Notes: generated from the letters alone by a model not told the origin. DNA of 56,115 nucleotides from Clostridiales bacterium (GCA_004557905.1 SFFH01000049.1:1-56115), one strand, 5' to 3'. Positions 6,307-15,615 are shown, counted from the first letter of the stretch. Made by a program: numbers and translations.

Positions 6307-8772
6307 TTACTTCTTCTCGGTGAGCGGCTTCAGATGCCAGATGAGGTCGTTGTACTCCTTGATGGTGCGGTCGGAGGAGAAGATGCCGGACTTGGCGACG
6401 TTGATGATCTCCTTGCGGGTCCACGCCTTGGTATTCAGGTAGTCGTTGCCCAGACGGCGCTGCGCACCCTGGTAGGAGCCGAAGTCCTTGAGCACCAGGT
6501 ACGGATCGGCGATGCCGCCGTTGTCGGAGAAGACCAGGGCGCGGAAGAGGCCCTCGAACATCTTCGGGTTCTCCGGGGTCAGGCTGCCATCAAAGAGCAT
6601 GTTGAGCGCGCGGCGCAGCTCGGCGTTGGTCTCGTAGATATCCAGGCTGCGGTAGGTGCCGGCGGCGTAGAGCGCCTCGACCTCCTTGGAGCGCATGCCG
6701 AAGATATAGCAGTTCTCCTCGCCGACCAGATCGGCGATCTCGACGTTCGCGCCGTCCAGCGTGCCGATGGTCACGGCGCCGTTCATCATGAACTTCATGT
6801 TGCCGGTGCCGGAGGCCTCCTTGGAGGCGGTGGACAGCTGCTCGCTGACCTCGGAGGCCGGCATGAGCATCTCCGCGGTGGAGACGTTGTAGTTCTGCAG
6901 GAAGACGATCTTGATCATCTTGCTCGCGCGCGGGTCCTTGTTGATCTTCTCGGCCAGCACGTTGATGAAGTGGATGATCTCCTTGGCGCGGCGGTAGCCT
7001 GGCGCGGCCTTCGCGCCGAAGATGAAGGTGCGCGGCGCCATGGTGTAGTTCGGATCGTCGCAGATGCGATTGTAGAGCACCAGGATGTGCAGCGCGTTGA
7101 GCAGCTGACGCTTGTACTCGTGCAGGCGCTTGACCTGGACGTCGAACATGGTGTCCGGATCAAGCTCCAGGCCCTGATGGCGGTTGATCCAGCGGGAGAA
7201 GCGGGCCTTGTTCTCGTACTTGACCTTGGCAAACTTCTCGACGAAGGCCGCGTCGTCCGCCAGCGGGAGCAGCTTCTCCAGCTCCATGGTGTCCTTGCGC
7301 CAGCCCTGGCCGATGGACTCATCCAGCAGCGCGGAGAGGCCAGGGTTGGCCAGCATCAGCCAGCGGCGCGGGGTGATGCCGTTGGTGATGGCGCAGAACT
7401 TCTCCGGCATGATCTTGTAATAGTCGGCGAAGGTGGAGCGCTTGAGGATCTCGCCGTGCAGCTGGGAAACGCCGTTGACGGCGTGGCTGTAGGCGATGCA
7501 CATGTTGGCCATGTGCGCCTGATCGTAGGCCAGGATGGCCATGTGGCCGATGCGGTCCCACTCGCCCGGGAAGCGGTCAAACAGCTTCTGGCACAGGCGG
7601 CGGTTGAGCTCCTGCATGATCGCGTAGATGCGCGGCAGGGTCTCACGCATCATGCTCTCCGGCCACTTCTCCAGCGCCTCGGCCATGATGGTGTGGTTGG
7701 TGTAGGCGACGGTATTGATGGTGATGCGCTCGGCAACCTCCCAGGGCAGGTGCTCCTCGTCCACCAGGATGCGCATCAGCTCCGGAATGACCATGGCCGG
7801 GTGCGTATCGTTGATGTGGAAGGCGACTTTCTCGGGCAGCTGATCCATGTCGGTGCCGTACACGCGCTTGAAGTCCTTGATGGCGTACTGCAGCGTGGCG
7901 CTGACCAGGAAGTACTCCTGCATCAGGCGCAGCTTCTTGCCGTTGTAGGTGTTGTCCTCCGGATAGAGCACCTTGGAGATCTGCGCGGCGATGGAATCGC
8001 TGTCCTCGCTGGAGCCGTTGTAATCGCCGGCGGAGAACTTCTCCAGGTTGAAGTTGCGCGGGAGCACGGCGCTCCACATGCGCAGGCGGTCAACGACCTT
8101 GTTGTCGTAGCCGACGATCGGCAGATCATACGGCACGGCGATGACGTCCTCGGTGTTCTGCAGGGAGACATAGTGCTTGTCGCCCATCCAGTTCTCCAGA
8201 ACCTGGCCGCCGAAGCGCACGGTCACGGCGTCGCGCTGGGTCGGAATCTCCCAGGCGTTGCCGTAGGTCAGCCACTCGTCCGGCACCTCAACCTGCTGGC
8301 CGTCCACGATGCGCTGACGGAACAGGCCGTACTCGTAGCGGATGGTGCAGCCCATGGCCGGCAGATCCAGCGTGGCCAGGGAGTCCAGGAAGCACGCGGC
8401 CAGACGGCCCAGACCGCCATTGCCCAGCGCCGGTTCCGGCTCCTCGTGCAGCACGCCGCGCAGGGTCAGGCCCAGCTCGTTGAAGGCCTCCTCATACTCC
8501 TTGGTGGAGCAGAGGTTGAGCAGGTTGTTGTGCAGCCAGCGGCCGGTGAGGAACTCGATGGAGAGGTAGTACAGGCGCTTGGCCTTCTCCTCGCGGCGGG
8601 CTTCCTTCTCAAAGCGCCACTTGAGCATGATCTGGTCGCGCACGGTGGAGGCAACGGCCGCGTAAATCTGCTTCGGGGTCGCTTCCTCGATCGTGGTGCC
8701 GTAGTAGCGCAGCAGCTTGTTGAGGATGGACTCCTTAATGGTGTCCTTGTTGTATTCGTTCATCAGAGGCAT
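6307..8772 (-). CDS. glgP: Glycogen/alpha-glucan phosphorylase
   Basis: An 821-residue GT35 phosphorylase that releases glucose-1-phosphate from glycogen or maltodextrin. The PLP lysine is Lys660 in GTGNMKFMMNGA, the glycan-binding region contains NGGLGRLAACF, and TNGITPRRW and LANPGLS are family landmarks. Length equals that of bacterial GlgP/MalP; which glucan is preferred cannot be told. ATG 8772 is set by GGGAGG 9 nt upstream. It is a single-gene transcript with its own promoter (8871-8899) and a shared terminator at 6265-6292. No glycogen synthesis genes are in the window. Confidence 0.96.
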   Translation of the reverse strand: MPLMNEYNKDTIKESILNKLLRYYGTTIEEATPKQIYAAVASTVRDQIMLKWRFEKEARREEKAKRLYYLSIEFLTGRWLHNNLLNLCSTKEYEEAFNELGLTLRGVLHEEPEPALGNGGLGRLAACFLDSLATLDLPAMGCTIRYEYGLFRQRIVDGQQVEVPDEWLTYGNAWEIPTQRDAVTVRFGGQVLENWMGDKHYVSLQNTEDVIAVPYDLPIVGYDNKVVDRLRMWSAVLPRNFNLEKFSAGDYNGSSEDSDSIAAQISKVLYPEDNTYNGKKLRLMQEYFLVSATLQYAIKDFKRVYGTDMDQLPEKVAFHINDTHPAMVIPELMRILVDEEHLPWEVAERITINTVAYTNHTIMAEALEKWPESMMRETLPRIYAIMQELNRRLCQKLFDRFPGEWDRIGHMAILAYDQAHMANMCIAYSHAVNGVSQLHGEILKRSTFADYYKIMPEKFCAITNGITPRRWLMLANPGLSALLDESIGQGWRKDTMELEKLLPLADDAAFVEKFAKVKYENKARFSRWINRHQGLELDPDTMFDVQVKRLHEYKRQLLNALHILVLYNRICDDPNYTMAPRTFIFGAKAAPGYRRAKEIIHFINVLAEKINKDPRASKMIKIVFLQNYNVSTAEMLMPASEVSEQLSTASKEASGTGNMKFMMNGAVTIGTLDGANVEIADLVGEENCYIFGMRSKEVEALYAAGTYRSLDIYETNAELRRALNMLFDGSLTPENPKMFEGLFRALVFSDNGGIADPYLVLKDFGSYQGAQRRLGNDYLNTKAWTRKEIINVAKSGIFSSDRTIKEYNDLIWHLKPLTEKK

Positions 8773-8870
8773 AGGTTTAACCCTCCCAGGTTCGGCGCGG
8801 CCATCTGCCGCCGCTTTTTTGAAGATCTATCAATCTATGCGAACGCCCCGTTTCGGGGCAGCCATCGCTC

Positions 8871-8899
8871 ATTATAACATAGAAGAAATTGGGTGACAA
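8871..8899 (-). promoter_or_regulatory. Sigma-A promoter of glgP
   Basis: Minus-strand TTGTCA (8899-8894) and extended TGTTATAAT (-10 at 8876-8871) with 17-nt spacing. The roughly 95-nt leader contains the hairpin CCCCGAAACGGGG. Confidence 0.7.
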
Positions 8900-8966
8900 G
8901 GAAAAATCGTGGAAATACAAGGAATTTTCCGATATTCTGTGCAGAAGGGAAAAGAAATATGAAAAA

Positions 8967-8986
8967 AAGGCGGTAAAAACCGCCTT
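8967..8986 (-). terminator. Terminator of murA
   Basis: Minus-strand AAGGCGG (8986-8980) pairs with CCGCCTT (8973-8967) across a TTTTTA loop and is followed by TTTTT. Confidence 0.85.
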
Positions 8987-9014
8987 AAATTGCTGGAAAA
9001 AACGGCTGCGGATT

Positions 9015-10286
9015 TCAATACATCACGCGCGAAATCTTCGCGCCGAGGCTGGAGAGCTTGGTTTCCAGATGCTCGTAGCCGCGGTCGATATAATGCGTGT
9101 TGCTGATCTCGGTGGTGCCCTGCGCCATCAGGCCCGCGATGACCAGCGCCGCGCCCGCGCGCAGATCGCTCGCCTCCACCGCCGCGCCGTGCAGCTGCGG
9201 CACGCCCTCGATGACGGCCGTCTGCTCGAACAGGCGCACGCGCGCGCCCATGCGCTCCATCTCCATCAGGTGACGGAAGCGGGACTCGAAGATATTCTCC
9301 ACGACCGTGGAGGTGCCGGTGGCCGTGCACAGCAGCGCGCTCATGGGCTGCTGCAGATCGGTCGGGAAGCCGGGGTAGACCTGCGTCTTGAACGTCACGC
9401 CGCGGTGCGCGCCCATCGAGCGCACACGGATGGAATCGTCGCGCTCGTCCACGCGCGCGCCCATCTCCAGCAGCTTGGCGGTCAGCGCCTCCATGTGCGT
9501 GGGGATGCAGCCGCTGATGGTCACATCGCCGTGCGTCGCGGCGGCGGCGATCATCAGCGTGCCGGTCTCGATCTGGTCCGGGATGACGGCGTAGGGGCGG
9601 CGGGCGCTCAGGCTTTGCACGCCGCGCACGCGGATGACGTCCGTGCCCGCGCCCTTGACCTTGCAGCCCATGGAGTTGAGGAAGTTGGCGGTGTCGACGA
9701 TGTGCGGCTCCTTGGCGGCGTTGTAGATGGTGGTGGTGCCCTGTGCGCACGCGGCGGCGAGCATCACGTTGATCGTGCCGCCCACGGTGACCATGTCCAT
9801 GAACACGTCGCCGCCGACGAGGCCGTTCCTTGCGCGGGCCACGACGGTACCGCCCTCGATCTCCACCTCGGCGCCCAGCATGCGCATGCCCTTGATGTGC
9901 TGATCGATCGGTCGGCGGCCAATGTTGCAGCCGCCGGGCAGCGGCACGGAGGCCTCGCCAAAGCGCGCCAGCAGCGCGCCGATATAATAGGAGGAAGCGC
10001 GCATTCTGCGGCACAGCTCCAGCGGCACGTCCGTGCGGCTGATGGTGCTGGCGTCCACCTCCATGGTCCCCTCCTTCGGGTCCCACACGACTCTGGCGCC
10101 CAGGTGCTGAAGCGTCTCCACGGAGACGTGCACGTCCTCGATGCTCGGCAGGTTCTCGATCACGCAGGGCGTCTGGCTCAGAATGGCGGCCGGAATGATC
10201 GCCACGGCGGTATTCTTGCCGCCGCTGACGCGGACGGCGCCCTCCAGCCGCTGCCCACCGGTGATGAGCATTCTCTCTTCTGCCAT
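9015..10286 (-). CDS. murA: UDP-N-acetylglucosamine 1-carboxyvinyltransferase (first paralogue)
   Basis: A 423-residue EPT-fold enzyme that transfers enolpyruvate from PEP to UDP-GlcNAc, the first committed step of peptidoglycan synthesis. It keeps the Lys-Asn pair (GGKNTAV, Lys24) and the PEP-binding, fosfomycin-target cysteine (Cys120 in LPGGCNIGRRP). YPGFPTDLQQP and the C-terminal YIDRGYEHLETKL are also typical. ATG 10286 follows AGGAGG. It is monocistronic with its own promoter and terminator. A second MurA is encoded at 37382-38632; low-GC Gram-positive lineages commonly carry two. Confidence 0.96.
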   Translation of the reverse strand: MAEERMLITGGQRLEGAVRVSGGKNTAVAIIPAAILSQTPCVIENLPSIEDVHVSVETLQHLGARVVWDPKEGTMEVDASTISRTDVPLELCRRMRASSYYIGALLARFGEASVPLPGGCNIGRRPIDQHIKGMRMLGAEVEIEGGTVVARARNGLVGGDVFMDMVTVGGTINVMLAAACAQGTTTIYNAAKEPHIVDTANFLNSMGCKVKGAGTDVIRVRGVQSLSARRPYAVIPDQIETGTLMIAAAATHGDVTISGCIPTHMEALTAKLLEMGARVDERDDSIRVRSMGAHRGVTFKTQVYPGFPTDLQQPMSALLCTATGTSTVVENIFESRFRHLMEMERMGARVRLFEQTAVIEGVPQLHGAAVEASDLRAGAALVIAGLMAQGTTEISNTHYIDRGYEHLETKLSSLGAKISRVMY

Positions 10287-10342
10287 GCGTGTCCTCCTTG
10301 CATCCCCACAAACCGGGGTAAAAACGATATTCTAACTCATAT

Positions 10343-10371
10343 ATTATACACAGGGACGGGGAATTTGGCAA
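10343..10371 (-). promoter_or_regulatory. Sigma-A promoter of murA
   Basis: Minus-strand TTGCCA (10371-10366) and TATAAT (10348-10343), spacer 17 nt. Confidence 0.7.
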
Positions 10372-10441
10372 GAAGCGCACAGGGATTTGGAAAAATCCGC
10401 CTGAAACGGGACAAAAAGCCCCGTTTGCTTCGTTTGTATGG

Positions 10442-10447
10442 TATAAT
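10442..10447 (+). promoter_or_regulatory. Extended -10 of the FHA-ftsW transcript
   Basis: TGGTATAAT with TATAAT at 10442-10447 lies divergent from the murA promoter, about 90 nt before the FHA gene. No good -35 is seen. Confidence 0.5.
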
Positions 10448-10535
10448 ATGCGGAAACTGGCCGGGTGTTCATCCCTGCCGGCGCTCCGCAGGGCGCGTCC
10501 GTCCGCGCGGAAGGAAGACATGGGAGGTGCGGGCG

Positions 10536-11198
10536 ATGACGCAGGCGTGGGTTCAGGTGCTCTCGCTGCTCTTTGGGTATGTCAGCGCGGCGATCATCCT
10601 GCTCATCGTGCTGCTGGCGCTGCGCAAATATGCGTCGGACCGGGCGCTGTGGCGGCGGGTGCGCAGGGAGCTGCCGCAGGCCGGGGCCGTCGGGCAGCTG
10701 GTGGTGCTGGACGGCGGCAGGCGGCTGCGCCTGGGCGAGGAGATTTCTGTGCCCTACGAGGGCACGATGGGCGCCAGCCACAGCTGCGACGTGTGCATCC
10801 CGGCGAGAAAGGTGCACATGCGCTCGGCGTTCTTCTGGATGGAAAACGACGGACTGCATATGGTGGCGCTGCACCGGGACGGCTTTCTGGCGGACGACGT
10901 GCCGGTGGAGCCGGGCGACGAGGCGGTGCTGCGCGACGGCGCGGTGCTGCGCGTGGGCGAGGCCAAGCTGGCGCTTTCGCTCTACTCGAGCCGCCGGATG
11001 CGCGCCATCGACGACGGCCCGTATGTGACCAGCGCCCGCCGCGGCCAGGCCAGGCAGGGCAAGGGCGACGGCGTGGGCGCGCCGGGCAGGGGCGAAGCGC
11101 GCAGGGAGAGGAAGCTGCGCGCAAAGCAGGCGGCGCGTCAGAGGGACGCGGAAAAGAACGCGGAAAAGGAAGCGGGCGGAAAGCGGGTCCGGAGGTGA
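10536..11198 (+). CDS. Membrane-anchored FHA-domain protein
   Basis: A 220-residue protein with one N-terminal membrane helix (about residues 8-27, SLLFGYVSAAIILLIVLLA), a forkhead-associated domain (about 55-155; core TMGASHSCDVCIPARKVHMRS) and a highly basic Lys/Arg/Ala tail. FHA domains bind phosphothreonine, usually made by PknB-type kinases. It sits 4 nt ahead of the SEDS gene and shares a long charged segment style with it, so a role in cell-wall or division regulation is likely. ATG 10536 follows GGGAGGTG; the frame is open far upstream but that part is the shadow of murA. The usual GR...SH FHA pattern is partly altered (GASHSC). Confidence 0.85.
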   Translation: MTQAWVQVLSLLFGYVSAAIILLIVLLALRKYASDRALWRRVRRELPQAGAVGQLVVLDGGRRLRLGEEISVPYEGTMGASHSCDVCIPARKVHMRSAFFWMENDGLHMVALHRDGFLADDVPVEPGDEAVLRDGAVLRVGEAKLALSLYSSRRMRAIDDGPYVTSARRGQARQGKGDGVGAPGRGEARRERKLRAKQAARQRDAEKNAEKEAGGKRVRR

Positions 11199-11202
11199 CG
11201 GG

Positions 11203-12867
11203 ATGGCCTTCAGGGGCGAAACATATACGGCAAGGCCCAAGCGGCCATCCGACGGCGCGGTGAGCGCGAAATACAAAAAGAAGCCGGACAAAGCGGAAGA
11301 GAAGCTGGCCAAAAGGCTGATTTCGGACAGGCTGACGGCCAAGGAGCCGCCGGCCGGGCCGAGGACGGCACCCAAAAAGACCGGAGAAAAGAAGACCGGG
11401 GATAAGAAGACGTCCGCCCCCCGGGAAGCTGCCGCAAGGGGCGCTGCGCCAAAGGCGGCGCAGAAGAAGACGGCGGAGAAGAAGGCGCCCGTGCGCCGCG
11501 CCGTGATGGCGACGCCGAAGCAGGCACAACGGGCAAAGCGGGACAGAGCGCGCGAACCGGGCCGCGTGCGCCGCGTGCGCAGGCACGCCGAGGCGGCCAT
11601 GCGCGACCGCAGGCGGGCCGTGAGCCGGGGTGTGGACACGCGGGTCGTGCTGATCGCGCTGCTGACGGCGGCGTTCGTCACGGGCGGGCTGCTGCTGGCC
11701 GCCGTGCGGGGGACGGGCGGAATGGACACGCAGGCGCTTCTGCTGATCGCGCTGATGGCGCCGCTCGGGCTGCTCATGTCTCTGGCGCTGCCGCGCGTGC
11801 TGCCCATCGATCCGCTGATCATGGCGCTGACCAACTTCCTGTGCGGCGTGGGCGTCGTGGTGCTCTACACCGTCTCGCCCGCGCGCGGGGTGCGGCAGGC
11901 GTCCTACTATGTGCTGGGCCTTGTGGCGATGATCGCCGTCAGCGCGCTGGTCTCCCGGAAGAAGCGCTTCAGGGGGCTGACGCTGCTGGCGATGGTGCTG
12001 GGCGTCGCGGCGCTGATCCTGCCGCTGGCCTTCGGCGAGTGGTCGGGCGGCGCGAAGAACTGGGTTACGCTGCCGGTGGTGGGCTCCTTCCAGCCCAGCG
12101 AGCTGGTCAAGCTCTCGCTCGTGCTGGCGATGGCGTACTACTTCAGCGCGCACCGGACGGTGCTGCAGATGATGCCGGCCATCCTCTTTGCCGGCGCGTG
12201 CCTGCTGCTGCTCATGCTCCAGCGCGACCTGGGCACGGCGCTGATCTACTACGCCACGACGCTGGCGATGTTCTACGTCGCCTGCGGCAACGTGCCGCTG
12301 ACCATCGCGGGTCTGGGCGGAGGCGTGGGCGCGGCGGTGCTGGGCTACAGGATGTTCGCGCATGTGAAGGTGCGCGTGGCAATGTGGCGCAACCCGTGGA
12401 GCGACCCGCTGGACAAGGGCTACCAGATCATCCAGGCGCTGCTGGCCATCGGCTCGGGCGGGCTGTTCGGCGTGGGCCTGGGACAGGGCACGCCGGAGAA
12501 GATTCCGGCGTACTACAACGACTTTATCTTTGCCGTCATCTGCGAGCAGCTGGGCCTGGTGTTCGGCGTGCTGCTGCTGGCGGTGTATGTGCTGCTGATT
12601 CTGCGCGGCGTGACGGTCATAAACCGCTCCAGACGCTCGTTTGACATGCTGCTGGGCTGCGGCGTGCTGGCCATGCTGGCGATCCAGACGTTCATGATCG
12701 TCGCCGGCGTGATCAAGATGCTGCCGCTGACGGGCGTGACGATGCCCTTTCTCAGCTACGGCGGTTCCTCGCTGCTCTCCTGCCTGTCGATGATCGGCAT
12801 TCTGCACGGCATCGCCGCCCGCGCGCAGGAGGACCTGGAGGAGGACGTGCTGTCGATCAGAGCGTGA
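11203..12867 (+). CDS. SEDS peptidoglycan polymerase (FtsW/RodA/SpoVE) with long basic N-terminal extension
   Basis: A 554-residue protein. Residues about 1-145 are a Lys/Ala/Arg-rich cytosolic extension, not usual in the family; the rest is a SEDS domain with about ten membrane helices. Landmarks are FQPSELVKLSLVL, RDLGTALIYY, WSDPLDKGYQIIQALLAIGSGG, the putative catalytic Asp440 in YYNDFIFAV and PFLSYGGSSLL. SEDS proteins polymerise lipid II together with a class B PBP; the PBP at 13040-14446 is the likely partner. Start ATG 11203 follows GGAGGTGACGG that overlaps the stop of the FHA gene. Whether it serves division, elongation or sporulation cannot be read from sequence. Confidence 0.93.
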   Translation: MAFRGETYTARPKRPSDGAVSAKYKKKPDKAEEKLAKRLISDRLTAKEPPAGPRTAPKKTGEKKTGDKKTSAPREAAARGAAPKAAQKKTAEKKAPVRRAVMATPKQAQRAKRDRAREPGRVRRVRRHAEAAMRDRRRAVSRGVDTRVVLIALLTAAFVTGGLLLAAVRGTGGMDTQALLLIALMAPLGLLMSLALPRVLPIDPLIMALTNFLCGVGVVVLYTVSPARGVRQASYYVLGLVAMIAVSALVSRKKRFRGLTLLAMVLGVAALILPLAFGEWSGGAKNWVTLPVVGSFQPSELVKLSLVLAMAYYFSAHRTVLQMMPAILFAGACLLLLMLQRDLGTALIYYATTLAMFYVACGNVPLTIAGLGGGVGAAVLGYRMFAHVKVRVAMWRNPWSDPLDKGYQIIQALLAIGSGGLFGVGLGQGTPEKIPAYYNDFIFAVICEQLGLVFGVLLLAVYVLLILRGVTVINRSRRSFDMLLGCGVLAMLAIQTFMIVAGVIKMLPLTGVTMPFLSYGGSSLLSCLSMIGILHGIAARAQEDLEEDVLSIRA

Positions 12868-12883
12868 ACCTCATCCGAAGACC

Positions 12884-13012
12884 TCATCCGTGAACCTCAT
12901 CCGCCCTTCGGGCACCTTCCCCAAAGGGGAAGGCTAAGTTGCTTCGCTAACCCCGCAGCCTTCCCCTCTGGGGAAGGTGGCACGGCGTGAGCCGTGACGG
13001 ATGAGGTCCCCG
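12884..13012 (+). repeat. Dispersed palindromic repeat family B, copy 1
   Basis: Two head-to-head palindromes, ACCTTCCCCAAAGGGGAAGG near 12909 and GCCTTCCCCTCTGGGGAAGG near 12958, flanked by inverted CCTCATCCG / CGGATGAGG ends. A shorter copy is at 53421-53475. It separates the SEDS and PBP genes and supplies an ATG (13001) that is probably not used. Confidence 0.8.
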
Positions 13013-13039
13013 CGGAGCCCCCGAGAAGGAAGTGATTCT

Positions 13040-14446
13040 ATTAAGGTTATCAAACGCCGCATCCGCATGCTGGTCATGCTGATGCTGGCACTCTTTGGGC
13101 TGATGATCGCCTATTTCTGCTACTCCGTGTACTTCTACGGCGGGCGCTGGGTGGCCAATCCGCACAACCCGCGCATCTCCAGCCAGAAGCAAAGCGTCAT
13201 CATGGGCACGGTCACCGACCGGGACGGCACGGTGCTGGCCTATACCGGCGAAAACGGCGAGCGCAGGTACAACGCCTCCAGAGAGACGCGCATGGCGGTC
13301 TCCCAGGTCGTGGGCGACAGCGGCGGCAAGGTCTCCACGGGTGTGGACACGTTCCACGCGCAGTACATGCTGGGCTTCAGGTCGAGCGTGTTCGAGCGCG
13401 TCTCCGACGCGCTGACCGGCACGCCCCAGCGCGGCGACGACCTGACGCTGACCATCTCCGAGCGGCTTTCACGCTACATCACCGAGCAGTTCCCGGAGGG
13501 CAAGCGCGGCGCGGTCGTCGTGATGAACTACAAAACGGGTGACGTGCTCGCGATGGTCTCCCTGCCGCAGTTTGATCCGCTGGACATGGACGCGGCGCTC
13601 GAAGACGAAGCGGCGGGCGCGCTCATCAACCGCGCGACACAGGGCCTGTATCCGCCGGGCTCCACGTTCAAGATCGTGACCATGGCCTCGGCGCTTGAGA
13701 ACCTGCCGGATCTTGAGGACTTCGCCTTCGATTGCACGGGCTATTACCCGGTGGGCAGCTACTCCGTGACGGAATCCAGCAGCCACGGCGTGCAGACGCT
13801 GTCGGACGCGTTCAAAAACTCCTGCAACACCACGTTCGCGGCGCTGTCCCAGGAGCTGGGCTACGAGATGCTGGGCGATACGGCGGAGAAGCTGGGCTTC
13901 AACGAGAACTTCATGTTCGGCGACATGATCGTCTACAACTCCAGCTACCCCATCGACGACCTGAGCGACGAGGACCTGGCCTGGTCCTCCATCGGCCAGG
14001 GCCGCGTGCTGGCGACGCCCATGCACATGACGCTCATCGCCGCGGCGGTCGCCAACGGCGGCGTGATGGTCGAGCCGCATCTGCTTGCGCGTATCACCAC
14101 GGCGCAGGGCGGCACGCGCGAGCTGCCCGGCAGCCGCGAGGGCAAGCGCGTGCTCAGTGAGACGGTCGCCGCGCGGCTGGAAAAGGAAATGGTGCGCGTG
14201 GTGAAGTCCGGCACGGGCACGCGCGCGGCGCTGGATAACGGCTATGTCGTCGCGGGCAAGACGGGCTCCGCCGAGGCCAGCAACGACAAGAGCGTGAAGG
14301 CGCACGCCTGGTTTGTCGGCTATATCACCAATGACAACGCCCCGTACGCGATCAGCGTGCTGGTGGAGAACGGCGGCTCGGGCGGCAGCGTGGCTGCGCC
14401 GCTGGCGAGGAAGACCCTGCAAAAGGCCATCAACCTTGGCCTGTGA
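13040..14446 (+). CDS. Class B penicillin-binding protein (transpeptidase)
   Basis: About 468 residues: short cytosolic basic start, one membrane helix (MLVMLMLALFGLMIAYF), a small dimerisation region and a transpeptidase domain with all three motifs: STFK (nucleophile serine, about residue 208), SCN and KTGSAE. It cross-links peptidoglycan outside the membrane and is probably the partner of the upstream SEDS protein, as in FtsW-FtsI pairs. The start is uncertain. ATG 13001 lies inside a family B repeat. ATT at 13040 gives the typical KVIKRRIR start with AAGGA 9 nt upstream. ATG 13067 would cut into the membrane anchor's basic flank. I prefer ATT with moderate confidence. Confidence 0.93.
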   Translation: MKVIKRRIRMLVMLMLALFGLMIAYFCYSVYFYGGRWVANPHNPRISSQKQSVIMGTVTDRDGTVLAYTGENGERRYNASRETRMAVSQVVGDSGGKVSTGVDTFHAQYMLGFRSSVFERVSDALTGTPQRGDDLTLTISERLSRYITEQFPEGKRGAVVVMNYKTGDVLAMVSLPQFDPLDMDAALEDEAAGALINRATQGLYPPGSTFKIVTMASALENLPDLEDFAFDCTGYYPVGSYSVTESSSHGVQTLSDAFKNSCNTTFAALSQELGYEMLGDTAEKLGFNENFMFGDMIVYNSSYPIDDLSDEDLAWSSIGQGRVLATPMHMTLIAAAVANGGVMVEPHLLARITTAQGGTRELPGSREGKRVLSETVAARLEKEMVRVVKSGTGTRAALDNGYVVAGKTGSAEASNDKSVKAHAWFVGYITNDNAPYAISVLVENGGSGGSVAAPLARKTLQKAINLGL

Positions 14447-14472
14447 CACCGGATTTGCGAGGAGGATTTGGA

Positions 14473-15567
14473 ATGCGTAAATGGATTGCTGTGATGGTTT
14501 CCCTGTGCGTGCTGCTGTGCGCCGCTTCCGCCGCACAGGCGACGGGCGTGACGCTGCGCACGTTCACGCCGTTCGCGGACGTGGACTTTGCCGCGCAGGG
14601 CTATATGGACATGATCACGAGCTGGGAGCAGGAGACGGGCAACGTCGTGGAGGATTACTCCGGCGCGATGGACGAGATGTGGATGGACAACCTGAGGAGC
14701 ATGCTTGCGGACGGCGCGGTGGACGTGGTCGTGCTGCCGGTCGGCTCCGGCCTGAGTGTGCAGGAGCTGGTGACCGTGGGCGAGCTGGCGTCCTCCTCGG
14801 ACTGCGGCGCGAAGAAGTTCAGCTCGATGAAGGAGGCGGACGGCAGCCTGCTGCTCTCCCCGGTGCGCCTGTACTGGGAGGCGCTGTATGTGAACACGGA
14901 CGTGCTCTCGCGCTATGGCCTCGGTGTGCCGGCGACCTTTGAGGACCTGCTGGCGGCGTGCGCGGTGCTCGCCCAAAGCGGCGTGCAGCCCATCGCCAAT
15001 GCGCTGTGCGAGTGGAACGAGATCGTGCTGGACTGCGCGGCGCTCGCGGGCGCGTCGGCGGAGCAGTATGGAGAGCAGGCGTCGCTGGACGGTGCGAAGG
15101 ACGTGCTGGAGACGCTCGTGCGGGTCGGCGCGTTCGGCAGCGACCCGTGGAACATGACCGACGCGGACGCGGAAAGCAAGTTCCTTTCCGGCGAGGCCGC
15201 CATGCGCTTTGACGCGGACGGCCTGGCGCAGCTGGTGGACGAGACGCGTTGGGACAATGTGGTGGTGATCAGGATGCCGGCCAAGGACGGGCAAAGCCGC
15301 ACAGAGGTGGTGGGTACGCCCGCCTTCGGCGTGGCGATCACCCGCGCCTGCTGGCAGGACAGTGCGCGCAGCGAGGCAGCGGTGTCCTTCATCATCCGGC
15401 TGCTGAACGAGCAGAGTGTGGTCACGCCGGTGGGCGGAGCGCTGGGCAGCAGCATCGCGGCGCTGACCGCAAACGCGAGCGACATGACCGGCGTGCTCTA
15501 CGACCACAACCCGGACGGCTTTGACAGCTGGGCCGAGGGCCTCATCGCGCAGCTGATGGGGCTGTAA
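14473..15567 (+). CDS. Secreted extracellular solute-binding-like protein
   Basis: A 364-residue protein with a Sec signal peptide (KWIAVMVSLCVLLCAASAAQA, cleavage near residue 23) and the pattern of type 1 ABC sugar-binding proteins: TLRTFTPFADVDF, then SWEQETGNVVEDY, and ALYVNTDVLSRYGL. There is no usable lipobox, so it would be released or wall-trapped, unlike most Gram-positive binding proteins. No ABC permease genes are adjacent; it follows the PBP gene by 26 nt behind GAGGAGG and is probably cotranscribed. It may therefore be a repurposed binding protein in the envelope cluster. Substrate unknown. Confidence 0.8.
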   Translation: MRKWIAVMVSLCVLLCAASAAQATGVTLRTFTPFADVDFAAQGYMDMITSWEQETGNVVEDYSGAMDEMWMDNLRSMLADGAVDVVVLPVGSGLSVQELVTVGELASSSDCGAKKFSSMKEADGSLLLSPVRLYWEALYVNTDVLSRYGLGVPATFEDLLAACAVLAQSGVQPIANALCEWNEIVLDCAALAGASAEQYGEQASLDGAKDVLETLVRVGAFGSDPWNMTDADAESKFLSGEAAMRFDADGLAQLVDETRWDNVVVIRMPAKDGQSRTEVVGTPAFGVAITRACWQDSARSEAAVSFIIRLLNEQSVVTPVGGALGSSIAALTANASDMTGVLYDHNPDGFDSWAEGLIAQLMGL

Positions 15568-15583
15568 ACCGACAGAATCTGTG

Positions 15584-15615
15584 AAAAGGCAGGAGCGAAG
15601 GCTTCTGCCTTTTTT
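15584..15615 (+). terminator. Terminator of the envelope operon
   Basis: AAAAGGCAG (15584-15592) pairs with CTGCCTTTT (15605-15613) and runs into T's. A second hairpin with T6, GCGGACA/TGTCCGC, follows at 15694-15714. Confidence 0.85.

Noticed and set aside
6298..8877. An 859-codon plus-strand frame opposite glgP
   Set aside because: Low-complexity Val/Leu/Ala/Gly composition and no ribosome binding site; glgP on the other strand is certain.
12884..13012. Palindromic repeats as a second CRISPR array
   Set aside because: Inverted rather than direct repeats and no spacers; matches dispersed family B.
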